Positions 34,283-41,868 of a stretch of 64,000 nt of DNA are shown piece by piece (positions within the stretch are counted from its first letter, which is position 1; every line of letters starts with the position of its first letter). The DNA is taken from the NCBI RefSeq assembly GCF_033060595.1, contig NZ_CP133038.1, forward strand, positions 992,001-1,056,000, given 5' to 3'. Both the position numbers and the translations under genes were made by a program. The DNA is from Pyramidobacter sp. YE332. Its GTDB lineage: Bacteria; Synergistota; Synergistia; Synergistales; Dethiosulfovibrionaceae. A model generated the notes under the pieces. That model did no database searches, was not told where the DNA came from, and worked only from the letters and a program-made list of their open reading frames with translations.

Positions 34283-35113
34283 ATGCTGAAAGCGCAGAAA
34301 CTCTGTTTTCGATATGGGCGCACCGAGGTGCTGAGCGACGTCGATTTTTCCGCTGGCAAGGGGCAGATCATTTCGTTGATCGGACCGAACGGCTCCGGAA
34401 AATCAACGCTTCTCAGATGTCTGTGCGGTTTGATGCCTGCTGCCGGAAATTCGGTTTTGCTCGATGGGCGCCCGATTCGCCGGATGAGCGGCAGGGAAAT
34501 CGCCAAGAAGATCGCTTTTTTACCGCAATTCCATGCAAACATGCAGGGCACGACCGTACGGGAACTGATCGCTATGGGCCGGGCTCCCTATCATCGATCC
34601 GGCTGGCTCGAAAATGCCGAAGACAGGGAAAAGATACGCTGGGCTTCTTCGTATATGAATGTGGAGCGATATTTGGACCGGTATGTGGAAAACCTGTCGG
34701 GCGGTGAGAAACAACGCGTCTGGATCGCCATGATCCTTGCGCAGGATACGCCCGTCGTCCTTCTCGATGAACCGGTCACCTATATGGATCTGAGGCATCA
34801 GTACGATCTGCTTCAGGTCATCCTGAGCCTGAAGCGGCATTTCCACAAGACGGTCGTTTCCGTATTTCATGACATCAATCACGCGATCGAAGTGTCGGAT
34901 CGCGTGTATGCGCTGAAAAACGGAAGAGTGTTTCGGTCCGGTCCATGCGAACAGGTCGTTACGGAAGAAACGATCCGCGAGGTGTTCCAGATCAGGGCGC
35001 ATGTCTGCCGGTTTGAAAAATGCTGCCGCAACGTGGTGATCCCCACGCGGGAAACGTGTGCGTGCCGGCGCTCGTGCGCCGAGATGAAAAAACGAGAGGA
35101 GCGACGCCGTTGA
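34283..35113 (+). CDS. FecE-type ABC importer ATPase with a cysteine-rich tail
   Basis: 276 aa. ATP-binding subunit of an iron-siderophore/heme/cobalamin-type importer: Walker A GPNGSGKST, Q-loop FLPQFHANM, signature LSGGEKQRVWIAM, Walker B VVLLDEP, H-loop VFHDINH. The last 35 residues add six cysteines (VCRFEKCCRN, ETCACRRSC), absent from ordinary FecE proteins and possibly a metal-binding regulatory tail. The permease and lipoprotein-type binding protein lie 2.4-3.5 kb downstream in the same operon. The stop overlaps the TTG start of the next gene. Confidence 0.85.
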   Translation: MLKAQKLCFRYGRTEVLSDVDFSAGKGQIISLIGPNGSGKSTLLRCLCGLMPAAGNSVLLDGRPIRRMSGREIAKKIAFLPQFHANMQGTTVRELIAMGRAPYHRSGWLENAEDREKIRWASSYMNVERYLDRYVENLSGGEKQRVWIAMILAQDTPVVLLDEPVTYMDLRHQYDLLQVILSLKRHFHKTVVSVFHDINHAIEVSDRVYALKNGRVFRSGPCEQVVTEETIREVFQIRAHVCRFEKCCRNVVIPTRETCACRRSCAEMKKREERRR

Positions 35114-36024
35114 AACGATTGATGGTACATATCCCCGTCAACATGCGGGGGTATCTGTCCGACAGGCTGGGAGAAGCGCTGGGCAAATTCCGAGCGGAGA
35201 CGGGCGAGGATGTGCTGCTTTGCACGCCTCATGATCCCGAGTATACCGGCGATTGCACGGAGGAATGGCTGCTGCCCGCCGTTCGGAAGGGTATCCTGCC
35301 CGATCTGACGGTTGTAAACGCGACGGAACTCGCGCCGCTGGATAAAACGGTGAAGGAAGCCGTTTTGGGACGGGATGCTCCGCTGTTTGTAGAAAAGCAT
35401 CCTGTGCGAAAAGAAATGCAAGCGCTGCTGGATCCGGAGGGTTATTTCTATCCCATTTCCGTAACGCCGCTGGTCATGATCTACAATCCGGGGAAAATAG
35501 CGGCGGAGAAGCTGACGCATTCCTGGAAAGATCTGTTCAACCCCGATTTCCGCGTCGTTTTTCCGGACCGAGATAAGCCGCTGACGCGGGCGGCGGGGGC
35601 GTATCTTCTCTCCGTATGGCCGGACGAGTTCGCCGCCTTTGAGCGTCGCGTCGTTTATGACGGGCCCCCTGCCAGCGTCGTGCGTTCCGTCATGTCCGGG
35701 GAGTATGACGTCGCCATGACCAACGTCGGATTCGCCTCTGTGGGGACGGGCGACCGGCTTGCCGTCAATGCGGCGAAAGAAGGCGCCGTCCTGCTGCCGC
35801 AGATGCTTGTCTGGAAAAAGAATACGGGCGCCGCCTTGCTTCCCTTTGCCGAATTCATGGCGGGGCGCGCCATGCAAAGTTATTTCAGCGGGCAGGGCTC
35901 GTGGCCTGTTCATGCGGAGGTCGCGGCTCCGTGCGATCTGAGTCGTGAAAAACAGCTTCGGGAATGGCGCGGCTGGACGGCATATTTCAATTCTGTTCTG
36001 GCGTTTGACAATTATCGGGCTTGA
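35110..36024 (+). CDS. Periplasmic-binding-protein-like protein without a signal peptide
   Basis: 304 aa with the fold signature of iron(III)/spermidine-type (SBP_bac_6/8) binding proteins: YPISVTPLVMIYNPGKI, HSWKDLFNPDFRVVFPD, VVRSVMSGEYDVAMTNVGFA, FAEFMAGRAMQSYFSGQGSW. It lacks any export signal, so it should stay in the cytosol. I chose the TTG start because GAGGAG lies 8 bases before it and it overlaps the preceding stop; the ATG four codons on has no ribosome site. A cytosolic ligand-binding or metal-handling role is inferred. Homologues occur beside Fec-type transporters in anaerobes, but the function is not known to me. Confidence 0.7.
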   Translation: MKRLMVHIPVNMRGYLSDRLGEALGKFRAETGEDVLLCTPHDPEYTGDCTEEWLLPAVRKGILPDLTVVNATELAPLDKTVKEAVLGRDAPLFVEKHPVRKEMQALLDPEGYFYPISVTPLVMIYNPGKIAAEKLTHSWKDLFNPDFRVVFPDRDKPLTRAAGAYLLSVWPDEFAAFERRVVYDGPPASVVRSVMSGEYDVAMTNVGFASVGTGDRLAVNAAKEGAVLLPQMLVWKKNTGAALLPFAEFMAGRAMQSYFSGQGSWPVHAEVAAPCDLSREKQLREWRGWTAYFNSVLAFDNYRA

Positions 36025-36037
36025 AGGGACGGGAAAA

Positions 36038-36643
36038 ATGTTAAGAACGGACGACAATTATCAGATCCTGCAGCCCATGTATCCATTGCTGATCCAGCAG
36101 TTTGTGGACGATTACCGACTTCAAAACGGGATCGCCGTGGATATCGGCGTCGGACCTGGCTGGCTGGGGATGGAACTGGCCAAGATCACGGACATGCGCA
36201 TCGTCTTCCTGGATATCAGCCGGGATTCTCTCGACCTGGCCAAAAAGAACTATGAAGCGTTGCCGGTGGACAACGAAGTCTCCTTCGTCCAGGCGGATGT
36301 CTGCGAAATGCCCTTGGAAGACGACAGCGTCGATTTCGTGATGAGCCGCGGTTCCATCTGGTTCTGGGAGCGTCCTGAGGAGGGATTGCGGGCTGTCCAT
36401 CGGATCCTCAAGCCCGGCTGTTTCGCCGTCGTCGGCGGCGGATTGGGCCGCTATATCCCGCCAAGCATGCGCGAACGCATGCAGAAGGCGGTGCAGGCAG
36501 GCTTGAAAAGGAGAAATGAGAAGCGTCCCTCGCTGGTGGAACTCGCCGCCCTGGTCGAACGCGCGGGACTGACGGGATGCAGGGTCGTCTCGGACGGCGA
36601 ACATGCCGGGGGACGATGGATCGAGATCGAAAAGAAAAAATAA
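36038..36643 (+). CDS. Class I SAM-dependent methyltransferase
   Basis: 201 aa, Methyltransf_11 type: motif I VDIGVGPGWLGMEL, acidic loop IVFLDISRDSL, VSFVQADVCEMPLEDDSVD, motif IV VMSRGSIWFWE, post-motif AVHRILKPGCFAVVGG. The substrate is unknown. Methyltransferases of this kind next to Fec-type importers are a recurring, uncharacterised pairing; modification of an imported chelate or a metallophore is a reasonable guess. It lies 13 bases after the cytosolic binding protein and 12 bases before the exported one. Confidence 0.85.
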   Translation: MLRTDDNYQILQPMYPLLIQQFVDDYRLQNGIAVDIGVGPGWLGMELAKITDMRIVFLDISRDSLDLAKKNYEALPVDNEVSFVQADVCEMPLEDDSVDFVMSRGSIWFWERPEEGLRAVHRILKPGCFAVVGGGLGRYIPPSMRERMQKAVQAGLKRRNEKRPSLVELAALVERAGLTGCRVVSDGEHAGGRWIEIEKKK

Positions 36644-36655
36644 CGGGAGGATATC

Positions 36656-37591
36656 ATGATGGAAAAATTGAAAGAACGCGTCGCCTTCATGGCGCTGGTT
36701 GCGATGACGCTGATCGCCTCGCAGGCGGCCGCGTTTGCCGCGGGAGCTTCTTTGGCGGTAAAGGACGACTTGGGACGGGAAGTGACGATCCCCGAAAATC
36801 CGCAGCGGGTCCTGGCGCTTACCTCCGCCGCCATGCAGGCGGTCGTCAATTCCGGCGCGATGCCTGTAGGCAAAGTCGAGGATTACAGGATTTCGGAAAA
36901 AGGCATGGCCCTGCCGTCCGTGGGCAGGGCCGACAGTATCAACATCGAAGCCGTTTATGCCTTGAAACCCGATCTGATCGTCGCCAGCAGCCGTTTTCAC
37001 GCTGCGTTGAAGGAAGAACTGATCCGGACCGGCGCGGTCGTCTTCTTCTTCGACCCGGATGCCGTCGGCGAGATCCCTCTGGTCGAGCTGACCGGATACG
37101 TCGGCCATCTGATCGGCCGCGACAAGGAAGCGAACGCCTATATGGACATGGTCTTTGACCGCGCGGCGGCGCTGAAAAAGAAAGTCGCCAACGGCGCCGG
37201 AGTCAAGACCGGCGTCGTCCTGCAGGCCGGAAGCGGCGTAAAGGCGGCGCAGAGCGCTTCCAGTTTCGGCAGCATGCTTACCCTGCTGGGGATCGAAAAC
37301 GTCGTTCCCGCCGATCTGCCCAACGCGAAGAAAGCGTCCTTCGTGACTTTTGACGTGGAGGCCGTTCTCGCGGCGGACCCGGACCTGGTCTTCATTGTGA
37401 CGAACAGTAAAGACCGAAAAGAGAACCAGAGGATTCTCCGGCAGTTCAAGGCGGACGTCAAGTGGCAGACCCTCGGCGCCGTGAAAAACGGCAGGGTGCT
37501 GATCCTTCCTTTCGCTGTCAATCCGAACCGCTCCGCCGCGGAAGTGATGCTCGAAAAAACGGCGGAAGCGATTCTGGAAAACGCGAAATAA
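36656..37591 (+). CDS. FecB/BtuF-type periplasmic binding protein
   Basis: 311 aa. A Sec signal peptide (cleavage near AFA-AGA) is followed by the two-lobed Peripla_BP_2 fold: VTIPENPQRVLALT, the inter-lobe helix, and SFVTFDVEAVLAADPDLVFIV. It delivers a metal chelate (siderophore, heme or corrinoid) to the permease encoded next. There is no lipobox, so it is free in the periplasm. CGGGAGG lies before the ATG. A 158-bp repeat and a hairpin separate it from the permease gene. Confidence 0.9.
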   Translation: MMEKLKERVAFMALVAMTLIASQAAAFAAGASLAVKDDLGREVTIPENPQRVLALTSAAMQAVVNSGAMPVGKVEDYRISEKGMALPSVGRADSINIEAVYALKPDLIVASSRFHAALKEELIRTGAVVFFFDPDAVGEIPLVELTGYVGHLIGRDKEANAYMDMVFDRAAALKKKVANGAGVKTGVVLQAGSGVKAAQSASSFGSMLTLLGIENVVPADLPNAKKASFVTFDVEAVLAADPDLVFIVTNSKDRKENQRILRQFKADVKWQTLGAVKNGRVLILPFAVNPNRSAAEVMLEKTAEAILENAK

Positions 37592-37602
37592 TGTTCTTTC
37601 TA

Positions 37603-37760
37603 TACTGTTTCTTGATAAAAAGAATCAACGTAGCTCGCCGGGCGCCGCGGGAGAGGTCAGTCGCGCGGAACTCTCTCGACCGTTGCGCGCTCTGCGTAAC
37701 TCGCTTTGTGGCTCTCTCTCGGAGCGCCGCAAGATTCGATCTTTCAATCAAGAAATAGTA
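37603..37760. repeat. 158-bp palindromic repeat, copy 2 (intact)
   Basis: Terminal inverted repeats TACTGTTTCTTGAT and TACTATTTCTTGAT (reversed), same length as the reconstructed copy 1. Internal hairpins are kept with paired changes: GCTGCGCA/TGCGCAGC in copy 1 is GTTGCGCG/TGCGTAAC here (C-G replaced by T-A). It lies between the binding-protein and permease genes of one operon. Confidence 0.8.
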
Positions 37761-37763
37761 TGA

Positions 37764-37802
37764 CTCCTGCCCGAATGGTTCTCCGCCAGGGCAGGAGATT
37801 TT
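37764..37802 (+). terminator. Terminator-like hairpin between binding protein and permease
   Basis: Stem CTCCTGCCC/GGGCAGGAG with a 16-base loop and ATTTTC after it. It may attenuate expression of the permease relative to the binding protein, or end the transcript so that the permease depends on another promoter. Confidence 0.5.
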
Positions 37803-37831
37803 CATCATCCGATTCTGGAGGTGCTCGTTAC

Positions 37832-38857
37832 ATGAAAAACGTGCTCAGACGGCCGATGACGGCGCGAGCGAAAACGGTGCTGATTTTCCTTTCCGCGCTG
37901 GCGCTGGGAGCCGTGACGCTGATCGGCCTGGTCTCGGGGACAATCCGGTTTTCGCTGGAAGAGGTCCTGGTTTGGATGTCGGGGCGCGCCGGGAACGACC
38001 TGGCTGTTCAAATTCTTGGAAACGTGAGAATGCCCCGGATCATCACAGGCATATTGGTCGGTATGAACCTTGGCGTCGCGGGCGTGCTGCTGCAGGGCGT
38101 TCTGCATAATCCCATGGCTTCTCCCAATATTATCGGCGTCAACGCCGGAGCGGGCTTGGCGGCCGTCGTCGTGATGACGGTTTTCCCCGGGCGGGTACCG
38201 ATGATCCCGGCCGCTTCCTTTTTGGGAGCTTTGCTGACGGCGACGCTTATCTGTTTTTTGTCTGCGGCTTTCGGAAAGAGCCGCACGGTCCATATCGTTC
38301 TCGCCGGCATCGCCGTTTCCAACCTGATGAGCGCGGTCGCTTCAGGACTGATGACGATCAACAGCGATACGTTGGACATCACTTATTCGTGGCTTCTCGG
38401 CAGTCTTTCCGGGAAGAGCTGGGCCGCGGTGCAGTCCATTTTGCCCTACAGCGTTGCGGCGCTAGCGCTTTCGGCGTTTATCAGTCCCAAGATCAACTTG
38501 CTGACGCTCGGGGAAGAAATGGCGGAAAGCGTAGGGCTCTCGGTAAAAGTCTGCCGGATGATCGCGCTGCTGTTCGCGGCGATACTTGCAGGAAGCGCGG
38601 TCAGCGTAGCGGGAACGATCGGCTTTATCGGCCTGATCGCGCCGCACGCCGCCAGGCTGCTCGTCGGAAACGATCACCGCTTCCTGGTGCCGTTGTCCGC
38701 GCTGTTCGGCGCGCTTCTGTTGGCGGCGTCGGATACGATCGCCCGCACCGTGTTTTTGCCCGTGGAACTGTCGGTCGGTATCATCACTTCCGTGTTGGGG
38801 GCCCCCTTCTTCCTGGTTTTGCTCTGCCGGAAGGGAAAAGCGGAGTCCGTCCGGTGA
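37832..38857 (+). CDS. FecCD-type ABC importer permease
   Basis: 341 aa with about ten membrane helices. Family motifs RMPRIITGILVGMNLGVAGV, LQGVLHNPMASPNIIGVNAG, the EAA-like coupling loop AGTIGFIGLIAPHAARLL and the C-terminal GAPFFLVLL are present. It forms the homodimeric membrane channel with the ATPase at 34.3 kb and the binding protein at 36.7 kb. GGAGG is 10 bases before the ATG. The stop is 20 bases before the GTPase gene. Confidence 0.92.
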   Translation: MKNVLRRPMTARAKTVLIFLSALALGAVTLIGLVSGTIRFSLEEVLVWMSGRAGNDLAVQILGNVRMPRIITGILVGMNLGVAGVLLQGVLHNPMASPNIIGVNAGAGLAAVVVMTVFPGRVPMIPAASFLGALLTATLICFLSAAFGKSRTVHIVLAGIAVSNLMSAVASGLMTINSDTLDITYSWLLGSLSGKSWAAVQSILPYSVAALALSAFISPKINLLTLGEEMAESVGLSVKVCRMIALLFAAILAGSAVSVAGTIGFIGLIAPHAARLLVGNDHRFLVPLSALFGALLLAASDTIARTVFLPVELSVGIITSVLGAPFFLVLLCRKGKAESVR

Positions 38858-38877
38858 ATGAAATGAGGAAAACGAAA

Positions 38878-39600
38878 ATGAGATTTGCAACGTTTTCGGG
38901 GCCTCCCTCGTCGGGAAAGACCTCGGTCATCCTGCGGACTGTCTCGGAAATGCGGAAAAAAAGCGCCAGGATATGCGTCTTGAATTTTGACTGCCTCGCC
39001 ACCGACGACGGCCGCCTGTATCGGGAGAACGGCGTCGACTGCGCCGTGGGACTTGCCGGAAGCCTGTGTCCGGATCATTACTTCGTCAGCAATATCGACG
39101 ACTGCTTCGATTGGGGGACGCGGAACGGGTACGATCTGATGGTCAGCGAAAGCGCGGGCCTGTGCAATCGCTGTTCGCCCCATATTCAGGGATGCCTTTC
39201 CATCTGCGTGATCGACAGTCTGATGGGCATCGGCGCGCCGAAAAAAATCGGCCCCATGCTGAAAATGGCGGACATCGTGGTGATCACCAAAGGCGACATC
39301 GTCTCGCAGGCGGAGCGGGAGATCTTTGCCTTAAAGGTTCGTCAGGCCAATCCGCGAGGGATCGTCATGCATATCAACGGCATCACGGGACAGGGCGCGT
39401 ACCGGCTGGCGGCGCTCTTGCAGCAGGCGGGAGAACCCGACACGCTTAAGGGCGCCAAGCTTCGGATCAGTATGCCCTCGGCGCTCTGTTCCTATTGTCT
39501 GGGCGAAACGCGGATCGGAAAGGAAAAACAAAAAGGGAACGTCCGGAGAATGGACCTGGATCAGGCGGTAACGCATCATGAGAAACACGAAGATACGTGA
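38878..39600 (+). CDS. G3E/UreG-HypB-like metallochaperone GTPase
   Basis: 240 aa SIMIBI P-loop GTPase: Walker A GPPSSGKTSV at the N-terminus, a switch-type ESAGLCNRCSPHIQGC with three cysteines, a TKGD specificity motif (VVITKGDIV) and later CSYC. The TKGD motif and position in a metal locus fit the G3E group (UreG, HypB, CobW), which couples GTP hydrolysis to metal insertion. The cysteine cluster could bind the metal. The start was placed at the ATG with GAGG 9 bases upstream; two earlier in-frame starts (38854, 38863) are possible. It overlaps the next gene by 23 bases. Confidence 0.82.
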   Translation: MRFATFSGPPSSGKTSVILRTVSEMRKKSARICVLNFDCLATDDGRLYRENGVDCAVGLAGSLCPDHYFVSNIDDCFDWGTRNGYDLMVSESAGLCNRCSPHIQGCLSICVIDSLMGIGAPKKIGPMLKMADIVVITKGDIVSQAEREIFALKVRQANPRGIVMHINGITGQGAYRLAALLQQAGEPDTLKGAKLRISMPSALCSYCLGETRIGKEKQKGNVRRMDLDQAVTHHEKHEDT

Positions 39601-40579
39601 GCTTTTCGCCCGCTTTCCCGGCTCGGAAGACTTCTTCGAAGTCAATAGTCTCCATCCGCGGGATGGAAATCTGACCGTAGCGCAGTATATCGAGTCTTTG
39701 GCTTATGCTTTTGTCACCGATATGGGGATCGATCATGAAGCGCTTCTGGAGAGATTCGATCTGTTTATGGAGCAGCTCGTTGATTTGCGCCGCGGCGTTT
39801 CCTTCGACGTGCGCGTCTTGACGATTCTCGGCGGGGAAGATAAGCATGGCGCTCCGGAAGTGGATGAGATCGAGATCCGCCAAGGGGAAGTCGTCTGCGT
39901 CGTGGGCCCTACGGGATCGGGAAAAAGCAGGCTGCTGGCGGATATCGAATGGATGGCCCAGGGAGATACGCCCACAAAGCGGAGGATCCTGATCAATGGA
40001 CGCGAGCCGCCTGAAGAGTGGCGTTTCTCGCTGGATAAGCGACTGGTGGCGCAGCTGTCCCAGAACATGAACTTTGTGATGGACATCACCGTCGTCGATT
40101 TTCTCAAGCTGCACGCCGCCAGCAGAAATCGTGAACGGGGAGATCGTCTGGCGGAAAAGGTCATTCAAAGGGCGAATGAACTGTCCGGCGAGCCGTTCGA
40201 TCCCGCCGCGCCTCTGACCGCGCTCAGCGGCGGTCAGTCCCGCGCGTTGATGGTGGCGGACATTGCGTATCTGAGCTTTTCGCCGATCGTGCTGATCGAT
40301 GAGATCGAAAACGCCGGCATAGATCGGGAGCGGGCTTTGGAATTGCTGATCCAAAATCAGAAGATCGTGCTGATCGTGACCCATGATCCGTTGCTTGCGC
40401 TGCGCAGCGATCGCCGGATGGTGATCCGCGACGGCGGGATATCCGGGATCATCGAGACGACGGCGGAAGAAAAGGCGTGCCTGAGCGAGCTGTACCGCAT
40501 GGACCGCGTTCTGATGAACTATCGCGAGCGTCTGAGAAATGGAAAAACGCTCGCAGCGAAAGAAGACTCCGAAGGATGA
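39578..40579 (+). CDS. Soluble ABC-type ATPase with N-terminal helical domain
   Basis: 333 aa. An N-terminal helical region of about 100 residues (IRELFARFPGSEDFFEV; resembles DUF1858-like domains) precedes one ABC ATPase domain: Walker A GPTGSGKSRLL, signature LSGGQSRALMVAD, Walker B IVLIDEIENAG, H-loop VTHDP. There are no membrane segments and it differs from the importer ATPase, so it probably powers a soluble step such as metal-centre assembly or enzyme activation. Overlap with the GTPase gene indicates a joint function. It is last in the metal operon; the next DNA is a truncated 158-bp repeat and a terminator. Confidence 0.78.
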   Translation: MRNTKIRELFARFPGSEDFFEVNSLHPRDGNLTVAQYIESLAYAFVTDMGIDHEALLERFDLFMEQLVDLRRGVSFDVRVLTILGGEDKHGAPEVDEIEIRQGEVVCVVGPTGSGKSRLLADIEWMAQGDTPTKRRILINGREPPEEWRFSLDKRLVAQLSQNMNFVMDITVVDFLKLHAASRNRERGDRLAEKVIQRANELSGEPFDPAAPLTALSGGQSRALMVADIAYLSFSPIVLIDEIENAGIDRERALELLIQNQKIVLIVTHDPLLALRSDRRMVIRDGGISGIIETTAEEKACLSELYRMDRVLMNYRERLRNGKTLAAKEDSEG

Positions 40580-40581
40580 TC

Positions 40582-40692
40582 GGCGCTGCGAGGGGGGCGG
40601 CCGCGCGGGACTATTCCCGACCGCCGCACGGCTTGTTTTGTGGATTTTCCTCGCAGCGCCCTTGAGTTCGGCCTTTTATTTAAGAAACGGTA
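40582..40692. repeat. 158-bp palindromic repeat, copy 3 (5' end missing)
   Basis: Starts within the long stem arm (GGCGCTGCG) and runs through CGCAGCGCCC, TTCGGCCTTTTA and the right end AAGAAACGGTA. It keeps hairpins (GGCGG/CCGCC, CGGGA/TCCCG) with sequence different from copies 1 and 2. Confidence 0.65.
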
Positions 40693-40729
40693 TTGGAACG
40701 AAAACGGTCGTTATTCGGGAAATCTCCCC

Positions 40730-40761
40730 GAGCGTTTACTTTCGTAGACGCTCGTTTTTTT
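40730..40761 (+). terminator. Terminator of the metal operon
   Basis: Stem GAGCGTTTAC/GTAGACGCTC (one mismatch) with a 4-base loop and seven T. The 356-base gap from 40580 to 40935 holds copy 3 of the repeat, this terminator and the pyr promoter. Confidence 0.88.
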
Positions 40762-40831
40762 ATGGGAGCGACGTCATGGTTTTCCCCGTTTCATGATGGC
40801 GCGAGCGGAAAAACGGCGTGATTTTTAATTG

Positions 40832-40870
40832 ATGCAATCGGTTGCATAAAATCGTTTCGCGGAGTATAAT
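40832..40870 (+). promoter_or_regulatory. pyr operon promoter with LacI/PurR-like operator
   Basis: -35 TTGCAT (40842-40847), 17 bases, perfect -10 TATAAT (40865-40870). The palindrome ATGCAATCGGTTGCAT (40832-40847) with central CG overlaps the -35 and has the shape of LacI-family operators such as PurR boxes. Binding would repress. No regulator of that family is encoded in this window. Confidence 0.7.
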
Positions 40871-40935
40871 CCGTCTCGGTAAAACCGCGCCGCAGGGTTG
40901 GAAGGAAGAACCGCAGTGCCGGAAGGAGGAGTTTT

Positions 40936-41868
40936 ATGTCCTGGAACCGAAAGAACCTGCTCGATCTGAACGACTGGACGCCGCAGGATTTCGAGGATTT
41001 CGTGAAGCGCGCTCTGGCGTTGAAACCGCGCCTTGTGAGCGTGCCGAAGCGGCCGCTCGATTCGCTGCGAGGCCTCACCGTGGCGAATCTTTTCTTCGAG
41101 AATTCCACGCGCACCCGCAACTCGTTCGACGTCGCCGAACGGATGACCGGGGCCGAGGTGATCGACTGGAGCGCTTCCGGATCGAGCATGTCCAAGGGCG
41201 AGAGCCTGCGCGACACGGTCTGGACGCTCTGCGAGATGGGAGTCAACGGGCTGGTGGTGCGCCATTCCGCGACGGGGATGCCTTATTACATCCAGAAGCT
41301 CGTGCCGCACGTCCCGGTGTTCAACGCCGGCGACGGCGCGCGCAGCCACCCGACGCAAGGTTTGCTCGACGTCACGGCGGCCGTGGAGCGTTTGGGCAGT
41401 CTGAAGGGGAAAACGCTGGCGATCATCGGCGACGTCCGTTACAGCCGCGTGGCGCGCAGCGACGTCAAAGCCTTTCGCGGCATGGGCGCGCGCGTGATCC
41501 TCAGCGGCCCGCGCACGCTGATGCCGACGCGTCCCGAGGCGCTGGGCGCGGAGTACGAGCCCGACCCGCGCGCGGCGGCCGCGCAGGCGGACATCCTCGG
41601 CCTGCTGCGCGTGCAGCTGGAGCGTCAGGAAGCGGGGCTGTTCCCGTCGGTAAAGGAATATCACGCGCGCTACGGCGCCACGGAGGAACTGCTGGCCTGC
41701 GCCCGTCCCGGCGCGGTGGTGATGCATCCGGCGCCGATCAACCGCGGCGTCGAGGTCGCTTCGTCGGTGGCCGACGGCCCGTCGAGCCTGATCCGCGAGC
41801 AGGTGCTCTGCGGCGTGCTGACGCGTATGGCTCTGCTCGACATTTGCCTGGGAGGTGGCGCGCGATGA
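40936..41868 (+). CDS. pyrB: Aspartate carbamoyltransferase catalytic chain
   Basis: 310 aa. It condenses carbamoyl phosphate and aspartate, the first committed pyrimidine step. Carbamoyl-phosphate motif FFENSTRTRNSF, then HSATGMPYYIQ, HPTQGLLD and the C-terminal HPAPINRGVEV, with catalytic residues intact. AAGGAGGAG precedes the ATG. There is no pyrI regulatory-chain gene; instead the stop overlaps the start of a dihydroorotase-like gene, as in enzymes where an inactive dihydroorotase props up the ATCase assembly. First gene of the pyr operon. Confidence 0.96.
   Translation: MSWNRKNLLDLNDWTPQDFEDFVKRALALKPRLVSVPKRPLDSLRGLTVANLFFENSTRTRNSFDVAERMTGAEVIDWSASGSSMSKGESLRDTVWTLCEMGVNGLVVRHSATGMPYYIQKLVPHVPVFNAGDGARSHPTQGLLDVTAAVERLGSLKGKTLAIIGDVRYSRVARSDVKAFRGMGARVILSGPRTLMPTRPEALGAEYEPDPRAAAAQADILGLLRVQLERQEAGLFPSVKEYHARYGATEELLACARPGAVVMHPAPINRGVEVASSVADGPSSLIREQVLCGVLTRMALLDICLGGGAR

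Noticed and set aside
37695-37831. An upstream start for the FecCD permease reaching into the 158-bp repeat
   Set aside because: The ATG at 37832 has GGAGG and gives the normal family N-terminus; the extension is repeat DNA.
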